The notes below the pieces were generated by a model that did no database searches, had not been told where the DNA came from, and saw nothing but the letters and a program-made list of their open reading frames with translations. The position numbers and the translations under genes are program-made. Shown piece after piece: positions 1-7,788 of a stretch of 64,000 nt of DNA (the stretch's first letter is position 1; every line of letters begins with the position of its first letter). The stretch is from Agromyces terreus (GTDB lineage Bacteria; Actinomycetota; Actinomycetes; Actinomycetales; Microbacteriaceae), in NCBI RefSeq assembly GCF_009749465.1, contig NZ_WBIS01000002.1:620001-684000 (forward strand), in the 5' to 3' direction.

Positions 1-153
1 GTGCTGCGGGCCTCGGCGGCCGGATGGCGCATCTGCGAGCACGATGTGCCGTACGCCCCGCGCGAGGGGCGCTCGAAGGTCACCGGCACGGTGCGCGGCA
101 CGTTCACGGCGATCGGCGACATGTCGCGCATCTTCGCGGAGGTCGGGCGATGA
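1..153 (+). CDS. C-terminal end of a family 2 glycosyltransferase (cut by window edge)
   Basis: The frame is open from base 1 to a TGA at 151-153 and gives the last 50 residues of a protein. The sequence contains PREGRSKVTGTVRGT, close to the C-terminal signature of dolichyl-phosphate-mannose-synthase-like GT2 enzymes, where a basic GRSKV/TGT segment follows the last acceptor-binding strand. The start lies outside the window. It is followed on the same strand by a DUF2064 protein and a methyltransferase, an arrangement seen in other actinobacteria, so it probably heads that operon. The family assignment rests on this short motif and on context only. Confidence 0.7.
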   Translation: MLRASAAGWRICEHDVPYAPREGRSKVTGTVRGTFTAIGDMSRIFAEVGR

Positions 154-196
154 CGGGGTTCGCGATGACGGGGTTCGGGATGCCGGGGGTTCGGCG

Positions 197-874
197 ATGA
201 CGGCCGTCGTGGTGATCGCGAAGGCCTGCTTGCCGGGCCGGGTGAAGACCCGGCTCACGCCGCCGTTCTCGCCCGAGCAGGCCGCCCGTCTCGCAGCGGC
301 GAGCCTCGACGACACCCTCGCGACGGTCGCCGCGCTGCCCGTCGGTCGCCGTGTGCTCTTCTTCGACGGGTTCGGCATCGCCGACGCGCCCGCGTCCGCA
401 GCCGGGTTCGAGGTCGTGCCGCAGCCCGCCGGCTCGCTCGACGAGCGGCTCGCGCACGTGTTCGACCTCCTCGACGAGCCAACGCTGCTCGTCGGCATGG
501 ACACGCCGCAGGTCGGGGCGGCGCACGTCGCGGCGGCGCTCGACGGGTTCGCGGGCGGCGAGGCGCTCGCCGATCTGCCCCCGGCCCCGTGCCCCGACGC
601 CTGGTTCGGCCCGGCGGCCGACGGCGGATTCTGGGCGCTCGCGCTGCGGCGTCCGCGCGGCGACGTGCTGCGCGGCGTGCCGATGTCGCGGGCCGATACG
701 GGTGCGCAGCAGCTGCGCCGGCTGCGCGATGCGGGCCTGCGGGTGGCGTTGCTGCCGACCCTGACCGACGTCGACACCGCGGCCGAGGCGCGCCAGGTCG
801 CGGCGGGCGTTCCGGGGTCGCGGTTCGCCGCGGAGCTCGCGCGCATCGCCGCCGAGCTTGGGCGGGCCGCATGA
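197..874 (+). CDS. DUF2064 / TIGR04282-type glycosyltransferase-like protein
   Basis: 225 residues. The N-terminus (VVVIAKACLPGRVKTRL, then PPFSPEQAARLAAASLDD) is the hallmark of DUF2064 proteins, which have a GT-A nucleotidyltransferase-like fold. The family includes proteins annotated as arsenosugar-biosynthesis glycosyltransferases, but most members have no proven reaction. A GMDTPQV segment near residue 100 and GPAADGGFWALAL near residue 137 match the family's conserved acidic and Gly-rich loops. The ATG at 197 was chosen because homology begins there; the open frame upstream overlaps the preceding glycosyltransferase. It overlaps the next gene by 4 nt (ATGA), so the two are probably translationally coupled. 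The substrate is unknown. Confidence 0.85.
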   Translation: MTAVVVIAKACLPGRVKTRLTPPFSPEQAARLAAASLDDTLATVAALPVGRRVLFFDGFGIADAPASAAGFEVVPQPAGSLDERLAHVFDLLDEPTLLVGMDTPQVGAAHVAAALDGFAGGEALADLPPAPCPDAWFGPAADGGFWALALRRPRGDVLRGVPMSRADTGAQQLRRLRDAGLRVALLPTLTDVDTAAEARQVAAGVPGSRFAAELARIAAELGRAA

Positions 875-1644
875 GCCGGCGCGGCGGACGCCTCGCGCAG
901 GCGATCGGCGGCGAGCACGGTGTCGCGGGCGCCGGTGGCGGAACGGGCGCCGTCGCGGGAGCCGTCGTGGCCGCCGATGCGGTCTTCGGCGGCGGGCACG
1001 GCGAGCCGTACCGGCGGCTGCTCGCCGGAACGACGACGGGCGCACTCGACCTGCGCAGCGTCGACGGCACCACCGACGCGTTCCGGTTCGATGCCGGCAG
1101 CTGGGTGGCCGCCGCCACGGAGGCCGACCTCACGGCGCTCGACGGAGCATCCGGACCGGTCCTCGACGTCGGCTGCGGGCCCGGCCGCATGGTGCGTGCG
1201 GCCGCCGCCCGCCGACTGCCCGTGCTCGGCATCGACATCACGCCGCACGCGGTCGAGCGCACGCGCGTCGACGGCAGCTATGCGCTCGTGCGGTCGGTCT
1301 TCGAACGCCTGCCGCTCGAGGGCCGTTGGCAGACCGTGCTGCTCATGGACGGCAACGTCGGCATCGGCGGCGACCCCGAGGCGCTGCTGCGCCGGTGCGC
1401 GGCTCTGCTCGCGGGCGACGGATGCCTCGTCGTCGAGGTCGATCCCGACCCCGACCTCGACGTCGCGACGCTCTACACGGTGCGCGACGACGAGGGCAAC
1501 GAGAGCCACCCGTTCCCGTGGGCGCGCATCGGCCTGCACGCGTTCGCCAGGCACGCGCTCGCCGTGGGCCTCGTCGTCACGGGCGGGTGGAGCGTCGAGG
1601 GCCGTCAGTTCGTGCGGGCATCGGCGCCCGGCTCGGCCGGCTGA
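871..1644 (+). CDS. Class I SAM-dependent methyltransferase
   Basis: 257 residues. SAM-binding motif I is clear (VLDVGCGPG, about residues 97-105), followed by the acidic end of strand 2 (GIDITPHAVE) and LLMDGNVGIGGD as the motif II/post-I region. The start ATG overlaps the stop of the DUF2064 gene (ATGA), so this is the third gene of the small glycosyltransferase operon. The first 35 residues are Gly/Ala rich and probably unstructured. The stop lies about 40 bp inside the end of the convergent membrane-protein gene on the other strand. Its substrate may be a sugar or lipid product of its neighbours, but that is inferred from position only. Confidence 0.85.
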   Translation: MSRRGGRLAQAIGGEHGVAGAGGGTGAVAGAVVAADAVFGGGHGEPYRRLLAGTTTGALDLRSVDGTTDAFRFDAGSWVAAATEADLTALDGASGPVLDVGCGPGRMVRAAAARRLPVLGIDITPHAVERTRVDGSYALVRSVFERLPLEGRWQTVLLMDGNVGIGGDPEALLRRCAALLAGDGCLVVEVDPDPDLDVATLYTVRDDEGNESHPFPWARIGLHAFARHALAVGLVVTGGWSVEGRQFVRASAPGSAG

Positions 1645-2090
1645 GCCGCGCGACCCCGTGCTCCACGGGGCGAGCGGCCGGTCGTCGACGCGCCGACCGC
1701 GAGCGCCACGCCCGCCGTCACGAGCACGAGCGCCCACGCGACGGCGAGTGACAGCGCGTACGTTCCCACGAGCACGGTCGGGTTCCGGGGGCCGATCGCC
1801 GAGGCGACGATCGCCGGCACCGCGATGACGGTGAGCACCGCGCCGACGAGCAGCGCGGCCTGCGCGACCGCGATGCCGCGACCGCCGATGACCCCCTTCG
1901 CCCGTGCGGCGCCCAGCCCGACCGCCACGGCGAGCGGCGCGATGACGCCGTCGTGCACCACGATCGCGCCGAGCACCCACAGCACGACGCCCGGATACTG
2001 CGGGGGCGCGACGTCGGTGAGCAGCACGAACGAGCCCGTCGCGAGCCCCGCGAGGCCGAGCACGATCAGCGTCGCGCGCGCCGCCCTCAT
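1605..2090 (-). CDS. Small integral membrane protein downstream of a molybdoenzyme
   Basis: 161 residues with about four hydrophobic segments (TLIVLGLAGLATGSFVLL, VVLWVLGAIVVHDGVIAPLAV, a third from about residue 75 and a fourth from about 105) and a basic, Arg-rich C-terminus. I recognise no named family. Its start overlaps the stop of the sulfite-oxidase-like gene by 4 nt, so the two are co-translated and it may be a membrane partner of that enzyme. The 3' end overlaps the convergent methyltransferase gene by 40 bp, so the exact C-terminus should be treated with care. Confidence 0.65.
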   Translation of the reverse strand: MRAARATLIVLGLAGLATGSFVLLTDVAPPQYPGVVLWVLGAIVVHDGVIAPLAVAVGLGAARAKGVIGGRGIAVAQAALLVGAVLTVIAVPAIVASAIGPRNPTVLVGTYALSLAVAWALVLVTAGVALAVGASTTGRSPRGARGRAAQPAEPGADARTN

Positions 2091-3340
2091 GCGGTCACCT
2101 CGATCGACCGCAGCCACTTCGTCTGCATCACGCCGGGCCGCGCGGGCGCGATGACGCGCGCCGGGTAGCCGTGATCGAGGTCGAGCGGCGAACCGTTCAG
2201 CTCGAGCGCGACGAGGGTGAGCGGGTCGAGCGCGTACTCGGGCGGCATCTCGGTGACGGCGTACGCCCCGCGGGTCTGCAGGCTCGAGACGACGAGCGGA
2301 TGCCGCGGCACGGCGCCGACCCGCTCGAGCAGGTCGACCATGCGCACGCCGCGCCAGGTCGCCTCCTGGCTCCACCCCTCGACGCAGGCGATCGGCAGCA
2401 CTGAGACGGTCTGCGGCATCGCGCGCAGGTCGTCGAGCGTGAACGACGAGACGCCCGACGGGGTCGTGACCTCGAGCGCCCACTCGGGCGAGGTGGCCGT
2501 CGCGGTGACGCCCGCCTGCACCGCCGTGCGGTTCACCGGGAGGCCCTGCGGGCCGACGCCGATGCGGCGCGGCGCGAACACGTTGAGCGGCGCGAGCAGA
2601 CCGACGGTCTGCCCGGCCGTGGTGGCCACGACGGCCGCGGTCGCGACGGCCACACCGCCGAGGAACCCGCGGCGCGAGACGAAGCGGCCTGCGGCATCCG
2701 CGCGGGGTGCCGCAGTCGTCGTACCTGCGGCATCCGCCCGCCCCGCGGGTTCGGCCGGCACCGCGGCATCCGCCCCCTGACCTGCGCGCGACCAGTGCCG
2801 CACGATCAGCGGCAGCTTCACGCCGATGTGGATCGCGAGCGACCCCACGACGACCCACGCGAGCGCCAGGTGCACGCGCCGGAACGAGAACGGGAACACG
2901 TACCACTGCACGATGTTCAGCAGCCCGATCGCCACCTCGACGAGCGCGGCGCCCACGAGCACAGCGATCGACGCGCGCTCTGCGAAGCGCGCCGCCGACC
3001 CCAGCACGGGGCGCTCGAAGAGGCGGGGGTAGACGGTCCAGAGCTTGGCCAGCAGCAGGGGCACCGACGCGATGCCGGCGATCACGTGCAGGCCCTGCGT
3101 CCACCGGTAGAGGTCGATCGGGCGGGTCGGCAGCGGCAGCCAGCCCGGCGGATCCTGCAGCACATGGCTGAACAGCCCCGTCGCGAAGCAGGTGAGGAAC
3201 GCGATCGCGAGCAGCCGGCCCACGACCACGGCCGTGCGCGGCGACTTGATCGGATCGCTCGCGGCCGCCTCGGCAGTGCGCAGTGCGGGCTCGAGCGCCC
3301 GCTCCAGGCGGTCGGCGGCGCGGCTCGTGACGGAGGACAT
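2087..3340 (-). CDS. Membrane-anchored molybdopterin-dependent oxidoreductase (cytochrome b561-like domain fused to sulfite-oxidase domain)
   Basis: 417 residues. Residues 35-185 hold four or five membrane helices with histidines near 59, 85, 157 and 171, which could ligate b hemes as in cytochrome b561-like domains. A linker rich in Ala/Pro leads to SRRGFLGG near 223, which resembles a twin-arginine motif, followed by another hydrophobic helix and a sulfite-oxidase-type molybdopterin domain (about 270-417). Cys319 in IACVEGWS is the expected molybdenum-ligating cysteine; VIAPARPGVMQTKWL near the end is also typical. The fold suggests an extracytoplasmic Mo enzyme passing electrons through its own membrane domain. 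The natural substrate is unknown. The start at 3340 was preferred over 3382 because homology begins just after it. Confidence 0.82.
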   Translation of the reverse strand: MSSVTSRAADRLERALEPALRTAEAAASDPIKSPRTAVVVGRLLAIAFLTCFATGLFSHVLQDPPGWLPLPTRPIDLYRWTQGLHVIAGIASVPLLLAKLWTVYPRLFERPVLGSAARFAERASIAVLVGAALVEVAIGLLNIVQWYVFPFSFRRVHLALAWVVVGSLAIHIGVKLPLIVRHWSRAGQGADAAVPAEPAGRADAAGTTTAAPRADAAGRFVSRRGFLGGVAVATAAVVATTAGQTVGLLAPLNVFAPRRIGVGPQGLPVNRTAVQAGVTATATSPEWALEVTTPSGVSSFTLDDLRAMPQTVSVLPIACVEGWSQEATWRGVRMVDLLERVGAVPRHPLVVSSLQTRGAYAVTEMPPEYALDPLTLVALELNGSPLDLDHGYPARVIAPARPGVMQTKWLRSIEVTA

Positions 3341-3387
3341 GGCGCCAGTCGACCACCGAGGAGCGGATGCCGCAGCCGACAAGTCTT

Positions 3388-3403
3388 ACGGTTCGCGAAC
3401 CGT
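3388..3403. promoter_or_regulatory. Perfect 16-bp palindrome between divergent genes
   Basis: ACGGTTCGCGAACCGT is a perfect palindrome in the 157-bp gap between the molybdoenzyme gene (leftward) and the GT-C protein gene (rightward). On the minus strand it lies just upstream of a TAAGAC -10-like hexamer, so it is well placed as an operator for the leftward gene. The binding protein is unknown. Confidence 0.4.
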
Positions 3404-3485
3404 GGGCGGGCCGCCGATGCCGGGCCGGGTACGGGCGTCCGCGTTCCGTAAGCAATGGGCCTCGCGGGGGAGCGGGCGGCCTGCC

Positions 3486-3491
3486 TAGGGT
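3486..3491 (+). promoter_or_regulatory. -10 box (TAGGGT) of a leaderless transcript
   Basis: TAGGGT ends 6 nt before the GTG start at 3498, so transcription would begin at or next to the start codon. No Shine-Dalgarno is needed in this arrangement, and none is visible. Confidence 0.55.
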
Positions 3492-3497
3492 CGGAAC

Positions 3498-4943
3498 GTG
3501 CCTCGAAACCCGGATGCCGCGGACGTCGCGCGCGACCACGCCGAGCCCGCCGACGCCCGAACCGCCGGGACCCCTGCCGAAGGGCCCGTCGAGACACCCG
3601 CCGAGGCATCCGCCCCGCCGCGCTGGGAACACTGGGTGCCGTGGGCCGGCGTGCTCGTCGCGCTCGCGCTCATCGCGCTCGCGATCGTGATGCCCTCGAT
3701 CCTCGGGCAGAACGTGAACGTGAAGTCGTTCCCGCCGTTGCACGCCGACTGGATGCCGCGGGTCGGCCCGGGCACGATCCCGGCCGTGCTGCTCGCGGTG
3801 CTCGCCGTGGTGTTCGGCGTGCGCGCCGCCGAACGGGCCCGCTGGGGCGTGCTGCTCGCCGGCGCGTTCGCCGTCGCCGCGGCGTGGATGGCGAGCCTCG
3901 CCCTCGTCGACGGGCTCGACGGCATCGGCGTGATCCTCGACACGCAGTACGAGTACCTGCGCACCGCACGCGCGGTCACCGACTTCTCGGCCACGCTGCA
4001 CGAGTACATCGCGCACATCCCGCTCGACTCCGTCGACAACTGGCCCGTGCACATCGCCGGACACCCGCCCGGCGCGCTCCTCTTCTTCGTCGTGCTCGTG
4101 CGCCTCGGGCTCGGCAGCGGACTCGCCGCCGGATGCGTCGTGCTGCTCGTCGGCGCCACCACGCCCGTCGCCGTGCTGCTCGCGCTGCGTCGGCTCGGCG
4201 CCGAGACCTGGGCGCGCCGCGCCGCCCCGTTCCTCGTGATGGGGCCCGCGGCGATCTGGGTCGCCGTCTCGGGCGACGGCATGTTCGCCGCGTTCGCCGC
4301 GTGGGGGCTCTGCCTGCTCGCCTTCGCCGCCACCGCCCGCAGCCGCGCCGCCATGGCCGCCTGGTCGGTCGGCGCCGGGCTCCTGCTCGGCTACTGCGTC
4401 ATGCTCTCGTACGGCCTGCCGCTGCTCGGCGTGCTCGCGCTCGCCGTGCTCCTGCTCGCGCGCAACTGGTGGCCGCTGCCCATCGCCGCCGTCGCCGCCG
4501 TCTGCGTCGTGCTCGCCTTCTGGGCGTTCGGCTTCGCCTGGTGGGACGCCTACCCCGTGCTCGTCGAACGCTACTGGGACGGCATCGCCAGCAGGCGCCA
4601 GTTCACCTACTGGGTCTGGGCCAACGTCGCCGCGCTCGCCGTGAGCGCGGGGCCGATCGTGGGGGCGGCCGTCGGGATGGCGGCGGCCCGCGGCATCCGA
4701 CTGCGCTCGCTGGTGCGCGGCGAACGCGTGATCGTCGTGCTCGCGCTCGCCGCGGCCCTCACCGTGCTCGCCGCCGACCTCTCGCAGATGAGCAAGGCCG
4801 AGGTCGAGCGCATCTGGCTGCCGTTCGTGCCCTGGCTGCTCGTGGGCACCGCGCTGCTGACGCCGCGGTGGCGCCGGTGGGGCTTCGCGGGGCAGCTCGC
4901 GTTCGCGCTGGCCGTGCAGCACCTCTTCTTCACCGGGTGGTGA
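3498..4943 (+). CDS. Polytopic membrane protein, GT-C (family 39-like) glycosyltransferase
   Basis: 481 residues. After a 40-residue Pro/Ala-rich cytoplasmic segment there are about 11-12 membrane helices. The first large loop has DTQYEY and, further on, WPVHIAGHPPGALLFF; an acidic pair in loop 1 and an H-P-P-(G/L) motif are characteristic of the GT-C superfamily (PMT/ArnT-like), which use polyprenyl-phosphate sugars as donors. Being near a partial GT2 (a possible polyprenyl-phosphate sugar synthase) fits that scheme. The GTG start is supported by the TAGGGT box exactly upstream. Acceptor and sugar are not predictable. The 3' end is nearly back to back with the ccdA gene. Confidence 0.72.
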   Translation: MPRNPDAADVARDHAEPADARTAGTPAEGPVETPAEASAPPRWEHWVPWAGVLVALALIALAIVMPSILGQNVNVKSFPPLHADWMPRVGPGTIPAVLLAVLAVVFGVRAAERARWGVLLAGAFAVAAAWMASLALVDGLDGIGVILDTQYEYLRTARAVTDFSATLHEYIAHIPLDSVDNWPVHIAGHPPGALLFFVVLVRLGLGSGLAAGCVVLLVGATTPVAVLLALRRLGAETWARRAAPFLVMGPAAIWVAVSGDGMFAAFAAWGLCLLAFAATARSRAAMAAWSVGAGLLLGYCVMLSYGLPLLGVLALAVLLLARNWWPLPIAAVAAVCVVLAFWAFGFAWWDAYPVLVERYWDGIASRRQFTYWVWANVAALAVSAGPIVGAAVGMAAARGIRLRSLVRGERVIVVLALAAALTVLAADLSQMSKAEVERIWLPFVPWLLVGTALLTPRWRRWGFAGQLAFALAVQHLFFTGW

Positions 4944-4952
4944 CCCGCGGCG

Positions 4953-5717
4953 TCACCCGCCGATGAGCCGCTCGAGGCCCGCGATCGGATCGTAGAGGCC
5001 CGACTCGAGCACCCACGCCTGGAACCGCTTGTCGAGCCCCGTGATGACCATGACGCCGACGAGCACGAACACGACGCCGATGGTGCGCCGGAACCATCCG
5101 TTCGGGTTCGCGAGCCAGCCGAGCCGGCGCACGAGACCCCGCCCGAGCAGCGCGATGAGCAGCAGCATGCCGGCGAGACCGACCGCGTACGCCACGATGT
5201 AGCCGAGCCCTTCGACGAACGAGACCGGCAGTACGGCGGCGACGATGAGCGCGTAGGTCGGGCTGCAGCTCGAGAACACGGGTCCGAGCGCCGCGCCGGT
5301 CAGGATGTCGCCGCCGAAGCTCTGCCGCGCAACCGACCGGTCGAGCGCGTGGCCGCTGCGCGCCTGCAGGCCGAGCCGGGTCGAGAGCCGGTCCCACAGC
5401 GACGGGAACAGCAGGTCGACGCCGAGCAGCAGCACGATGCCGCCCGCGACGATCTGCCACACCTGCGGTGGAATGCCGAGCAGCGCCGTCGTCGCCTTCA
5501 GCAGCAGGGTGAACGCGACGACGCTGAGCGCGAGCGAGCCCGCGATGACGACCGGCCGCCAGCGCGCACGACGGCGGGTGGCGTCGGTCGCGCCCGCGCC
5601 GTCGGCGGCGCCGCGCACCATCGAGCCGCCGACCACGACCGGCAGCAGCGGCAGCACGCACGGCGCGGCCACGGTGAGCACGCCGGCCGCGAGGGCCAGC
5701 AGCAGGGATGCCTCCAT
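4953..5717 (-). CDS. ccdA: Cytochrome c biogenesis protein CcdA (DsbD transmembrane domain family)
   Basis: 254 residues with six to seven membrane helices. The N-terminal LTVAAPCVLPLLPVVVGG is the classical CcdA signature around the first redox cysteine (near residue 20); the second is in GPVFSSCSPTYAL near residue 150. CcdA moves reducing power from cytoplasmic thioredoxin across the membrane to extracytoplasmic thiol proteins. It lies 21 bp downstream of a thioredoxin-like lipoprotein gene on the same strand, the likely redox partner. No ccsA/resB genes for cytochrome c assembly are present in this window, so a general disulfide-reducing role is as likely as cytochrome c maturation. Confidence 0.88.
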   Translation of the reverse strand: MEASLLLALAAGVLTVAAPCVLPLLPVVVGGSMVRGAADGAGATDATRRRARWRPVVIAGSLALSVVAFTLLLKATTALLGIPPQVWQIVAGGIVLLLGVDLLFPSLWDRLSTRLGLQARSGHALDRSVARQSFGGDILTGAALGPVFSSCSPTYALIVAAVLPVSFVEGLGYIVAYAVGLAGMLLLIALLGRGLVRRLGWLANPNGWFRRTIGVVFVLVGVMVITGLDKRFQAWVLESGLYDPIAGLERLIGG

Positions 5718-5738
5718 CAGGATGCCTTCAGGCCGCGA

Positions 5739-6245
5739 TCACGGGGCCGCGGCGACGAGCGCCGCGATCGACGGCTCCTCGTAGAGCACCGCGCTCGAGA
5801 GGGCCTCGCCGTCGTCGTCGACGTAGACGACCGTCGTCTGCATCGTGACGCCGTACTGCTGGCGCAGATCGGTGCTGCTGTCGTAGTCGACCTTGATGAC
5901 GGTCAGGCCGTCGGGGGCGCCGTCGGCGCGCAGCTCGGCATCGAGCTCGCGGCAGTTGGGGCACCAGTCGGCGTGGAAGAAGAGCACCTTCGGCCCCGCG
6001 GTCTGCTCGATGACACCTTCGGTGTAGTCGACGTAGGCGCCCTCGGCCTCGGCGGGCGCATCGTCAGCGGCGGCATCGTCGGCGGGCGTCGTCGGCTCCT
6101 CCGACTCGGCGGGCGCGGCCGCCTCCGGCGAGCTCGAGGCGGAGGCCGCGGCGTCGTCGGCCGTGCCGGCCGGCTGGGCGGCGCATCCGGCGAGGGCGAG
6201 TGCGGCGACGAGCAGCGTGATCGCCCCGGTGGTCCGTGCGGTCAT
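5739..6245 (-). CDS. Thioredoxin-like lipoprotein (WCPNC)
   Basis: 168 residues. A signal sequence ends in a lipobox (LALAGC, Cys about 21), followed by an acidic Ala/Ser/Glu/Thr-rich linker of about 50 residues and a thioredoxin fold with FFHADWCPNCREL as the CXXC site and TMQTTVVYVD as the strand bearing the position equivalent to cis-Pro (here Thr-Thr, without an obvious proline). It should be anchored to the outer face of the membrane and exchange electrons with CcdA, encoded just downstream in the same operon. Possible clients are cytochromes c or other exported thiol proteins; none is identified here. Confidence 0.85.
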   Translation of the reverse strand: MTARTTGAITLLVAALALAGCAAQPAGTADDAAASASSSPEAAAPAESEEPTTPADDAAADDAPAEAEGAYVDYTEGVIEQTAGPKVLFFHADWCPNCRELDAELRADGAPDGLTVIKVDYDSSTDLRQQYGVTMQTTVVYVDDDGEALSSAVLYEEPSIAALVAAAP

Positions 6246-6349
6246 GGTGTGGCATCCCGATCTGCGGGCGCATCCGGCCCGCTCGCCTCCAACGCTACGT
6301 GCGACCGGGGCGGATGCCTCGGCCGAGACCTTACGCGTCGGTGACGGTC

Positions 6350-6379
6350 GCGCCCGGGCCGGTGCTCCGGCCCGGGCGC
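6350..6379 (-). terminator. 13-bp hairpin after the LldD gene
   Basis: GCGCCCGGGCCGG and its exact complement are separated by a 4-nt loop (TGCT on the plus strand). It begins 11 nt beyond the stop codon of the leftward dehydrogenase gene. There is no long U tract, as is common for actinobacterial terminators. Confidence 0.65.
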
Positions 6380-6389
6380 CGGCTCTGCG

Positions 6390-7775
6390 CTACTGCTTGA
6401 CCGAGGGCTTCTTCGCGGCCGTCTTCGTCGCGGAGTTCGTCGCCGTCTTCGCCGCGGACTTCGCCGTCGCCGAAGCCGGACGCGGGCTGCGCACGGCGCG
6501 CGGCTTCGACGAGACCGCCTGCTCCGCGGCATCCGCCGCCGGCTTGGCCATCGGCATCATGCGCGTGAGCTGCGTGACGTGCTGCGGGCCGAGCTCGTCG
6601 AGCGTCGACACCTCGAGCAGCTTCATCGTGCGCTCGACCTCGCCCTTCAGGATCGAGATGGTCTTGTCGACGCCGCGACGACCGCCGGCCATGAGGCCGT
6701 AGAGGTACGCGCGGCCGATGAGCGTGAAGCGCGCCCCGAGGGCGACGGATGCCACGATGTCGGCGCCGTTCATGATGCCGGTGTCGACGTGCACCTCCAT
6801 GTCGGAGCCCACCTCGCGCACGACGTGCGGCAGCAGGTGGAACGGGATCGGCGCACGGTCGAGCTGGCGCCCGCCGTGGTTGGAGAGCACGACGCCGTCG
6901 ACGCCGCGGTCGGCGAGCAGTTTCGCGTCCTCGACCGTCTGCACGCCCTTGACCACGATCTTGCCGGGCCACATCGAGCGGATGATGTCGAGGTCGTCGA
7001 ACGAGATCGTCGGGTCCATGGCCGAGTCGAGCAGTTCGCCGACCGTGCCGCCGGTCGTCGAGAGCGAGGCGAATTCGAGCGGCGGGGTCGTGAGGAAGTT
7101 GATCCACCAGGCCGGGCGGGGGATCGCGTTGATGATCGTGCCAGGGGTCAGCTGCGGCGGGATCGAGAAGCCGTTGCGCTTGTCGCGGAGGCGCGCGCCG
7201 GCGACGGGCGTGTCGACCGTGAAGAAGATGGTGTCGAAGCCCGCGGCGGCCGCGCGGCGCGTCAGCTCGTACGAGATCTCGCGCTCGCGCATGACGTAGA
7301 GCTGGAACCAGTTGCGACCCGTCGGGTTCGCGGCCTTCACGTCTTCGATCGACGTGGTGCCGAGCGTCGAGAGCGTGAACGGGATGCCCGCCGCACCCGC
7401 CGCGCCCGCTCCGGCGATCTCGCCCTCGGTCTGCATGAGGCGGGTGAAGCCGGTCGGCGCGATGCCGAACGGCAGCGCGCTCGTGCCGCCGAGCACCTCG
7501 CGGGTGGTGTCGACCACGGGCACGCTGCGCAGGATCGACGGGTGGAACTCCACGTCCTGGAACGCCTGGCGCGCACGCGCCAGCGACAGCTCGCCCTCGG
7601 CGGCGCCCTCGGTGTAGTCGAAGGCGGCCTTCGGGGTGCGGCGCTTCGCGATGTCGCGAAGGTCGGCGATGGTGAGCGCCTTCTCGAGGCGCCGGTCGGT
7701 CGGGTTCGCCGTGGGCGCCTTGAACTTCATGAGCGTGGCGAGCTCTTTGGGGTTGGGGAACTGGCGCTGGACCAT
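6390..7775 (-). CDS. lldD: FMN-dependent alpha-hydroxy-acid dehydrogenase (LldD-type L-lactate dehydrogenase) with Ala/Lys-rich tail
   Basis: 461 residues. Core family motifs are present: [13 protein letters not shown] (FMN-binding strand), [40 protein letters not shown], and the active-site segment [15 protein letters not shown] with its catalytic histidine, then [18 protein letters not shown]. This family oxidises L-lactate or related 2-hydroxyacids to ketoacids with FMN, usually passing electrons to the quinone pool. Family members are normally about 390-420 residues; the extra C-terminal 45 residues are Ala/Lys/Thr/Ser repeats resembling a histone H1-like tail. The start at 7775 has a purine-rich GAGAGAG upstream. 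The gene follows the FadR-type regulator by 13 bp, so the two form an operon, presumably induced by lactate. Confidence 0.87.
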   Translation of the reverse strand: MVQRQFPNPKELATLMKFKAPTANPTDRRLEKALTIADLRDIAKRRTPKAAFDYTEGAAEGELSLARARQAFQDVEFHPSILRSVPVVDTTREVLGGTSALPFGIAPTGFTRLMQTEGEIAGAGAAGAAGIPFTLSTLGTTSIEDVKAANPTGRNWFQLYVMREREISYELTRRAAAAGFDTIFFTVDTPVAGARLRDKRNGFSIPPQLTPGTIINAIPRPAWWINFLTTPPLEFASLSTTGGTVGELLDSAMDPTISFDDLDIIRSMWPGKIVVKGVQTVEDAKLLADRGVDGVVLSNHGGRQLDRAPIPFHLLPHVVREVGSDMEVHVDTGIMNGADIVASVALGARFTLIGRAYLYGLMAGGRRGVDKTISILKGEVERTMKLLEVSTLDELGPQHVTQLTRMMPMAKPAADAAEQAVSSKPRAVRSPRPASATAKSAAKTATNSATKTAAKKPSVKQ

Positions 7776-7788
7776 GGGCGGCTCTCTC

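Noticed and set aside
1605..4922. A 1105-codon minus-strand frame running through the GT-C gene and the molybdoenzyme gene
   Set aside because: Only its last 161 codons resemble a protein (the small membrane protein). The rest is antisense to, or out of frame with, well-supported genes.
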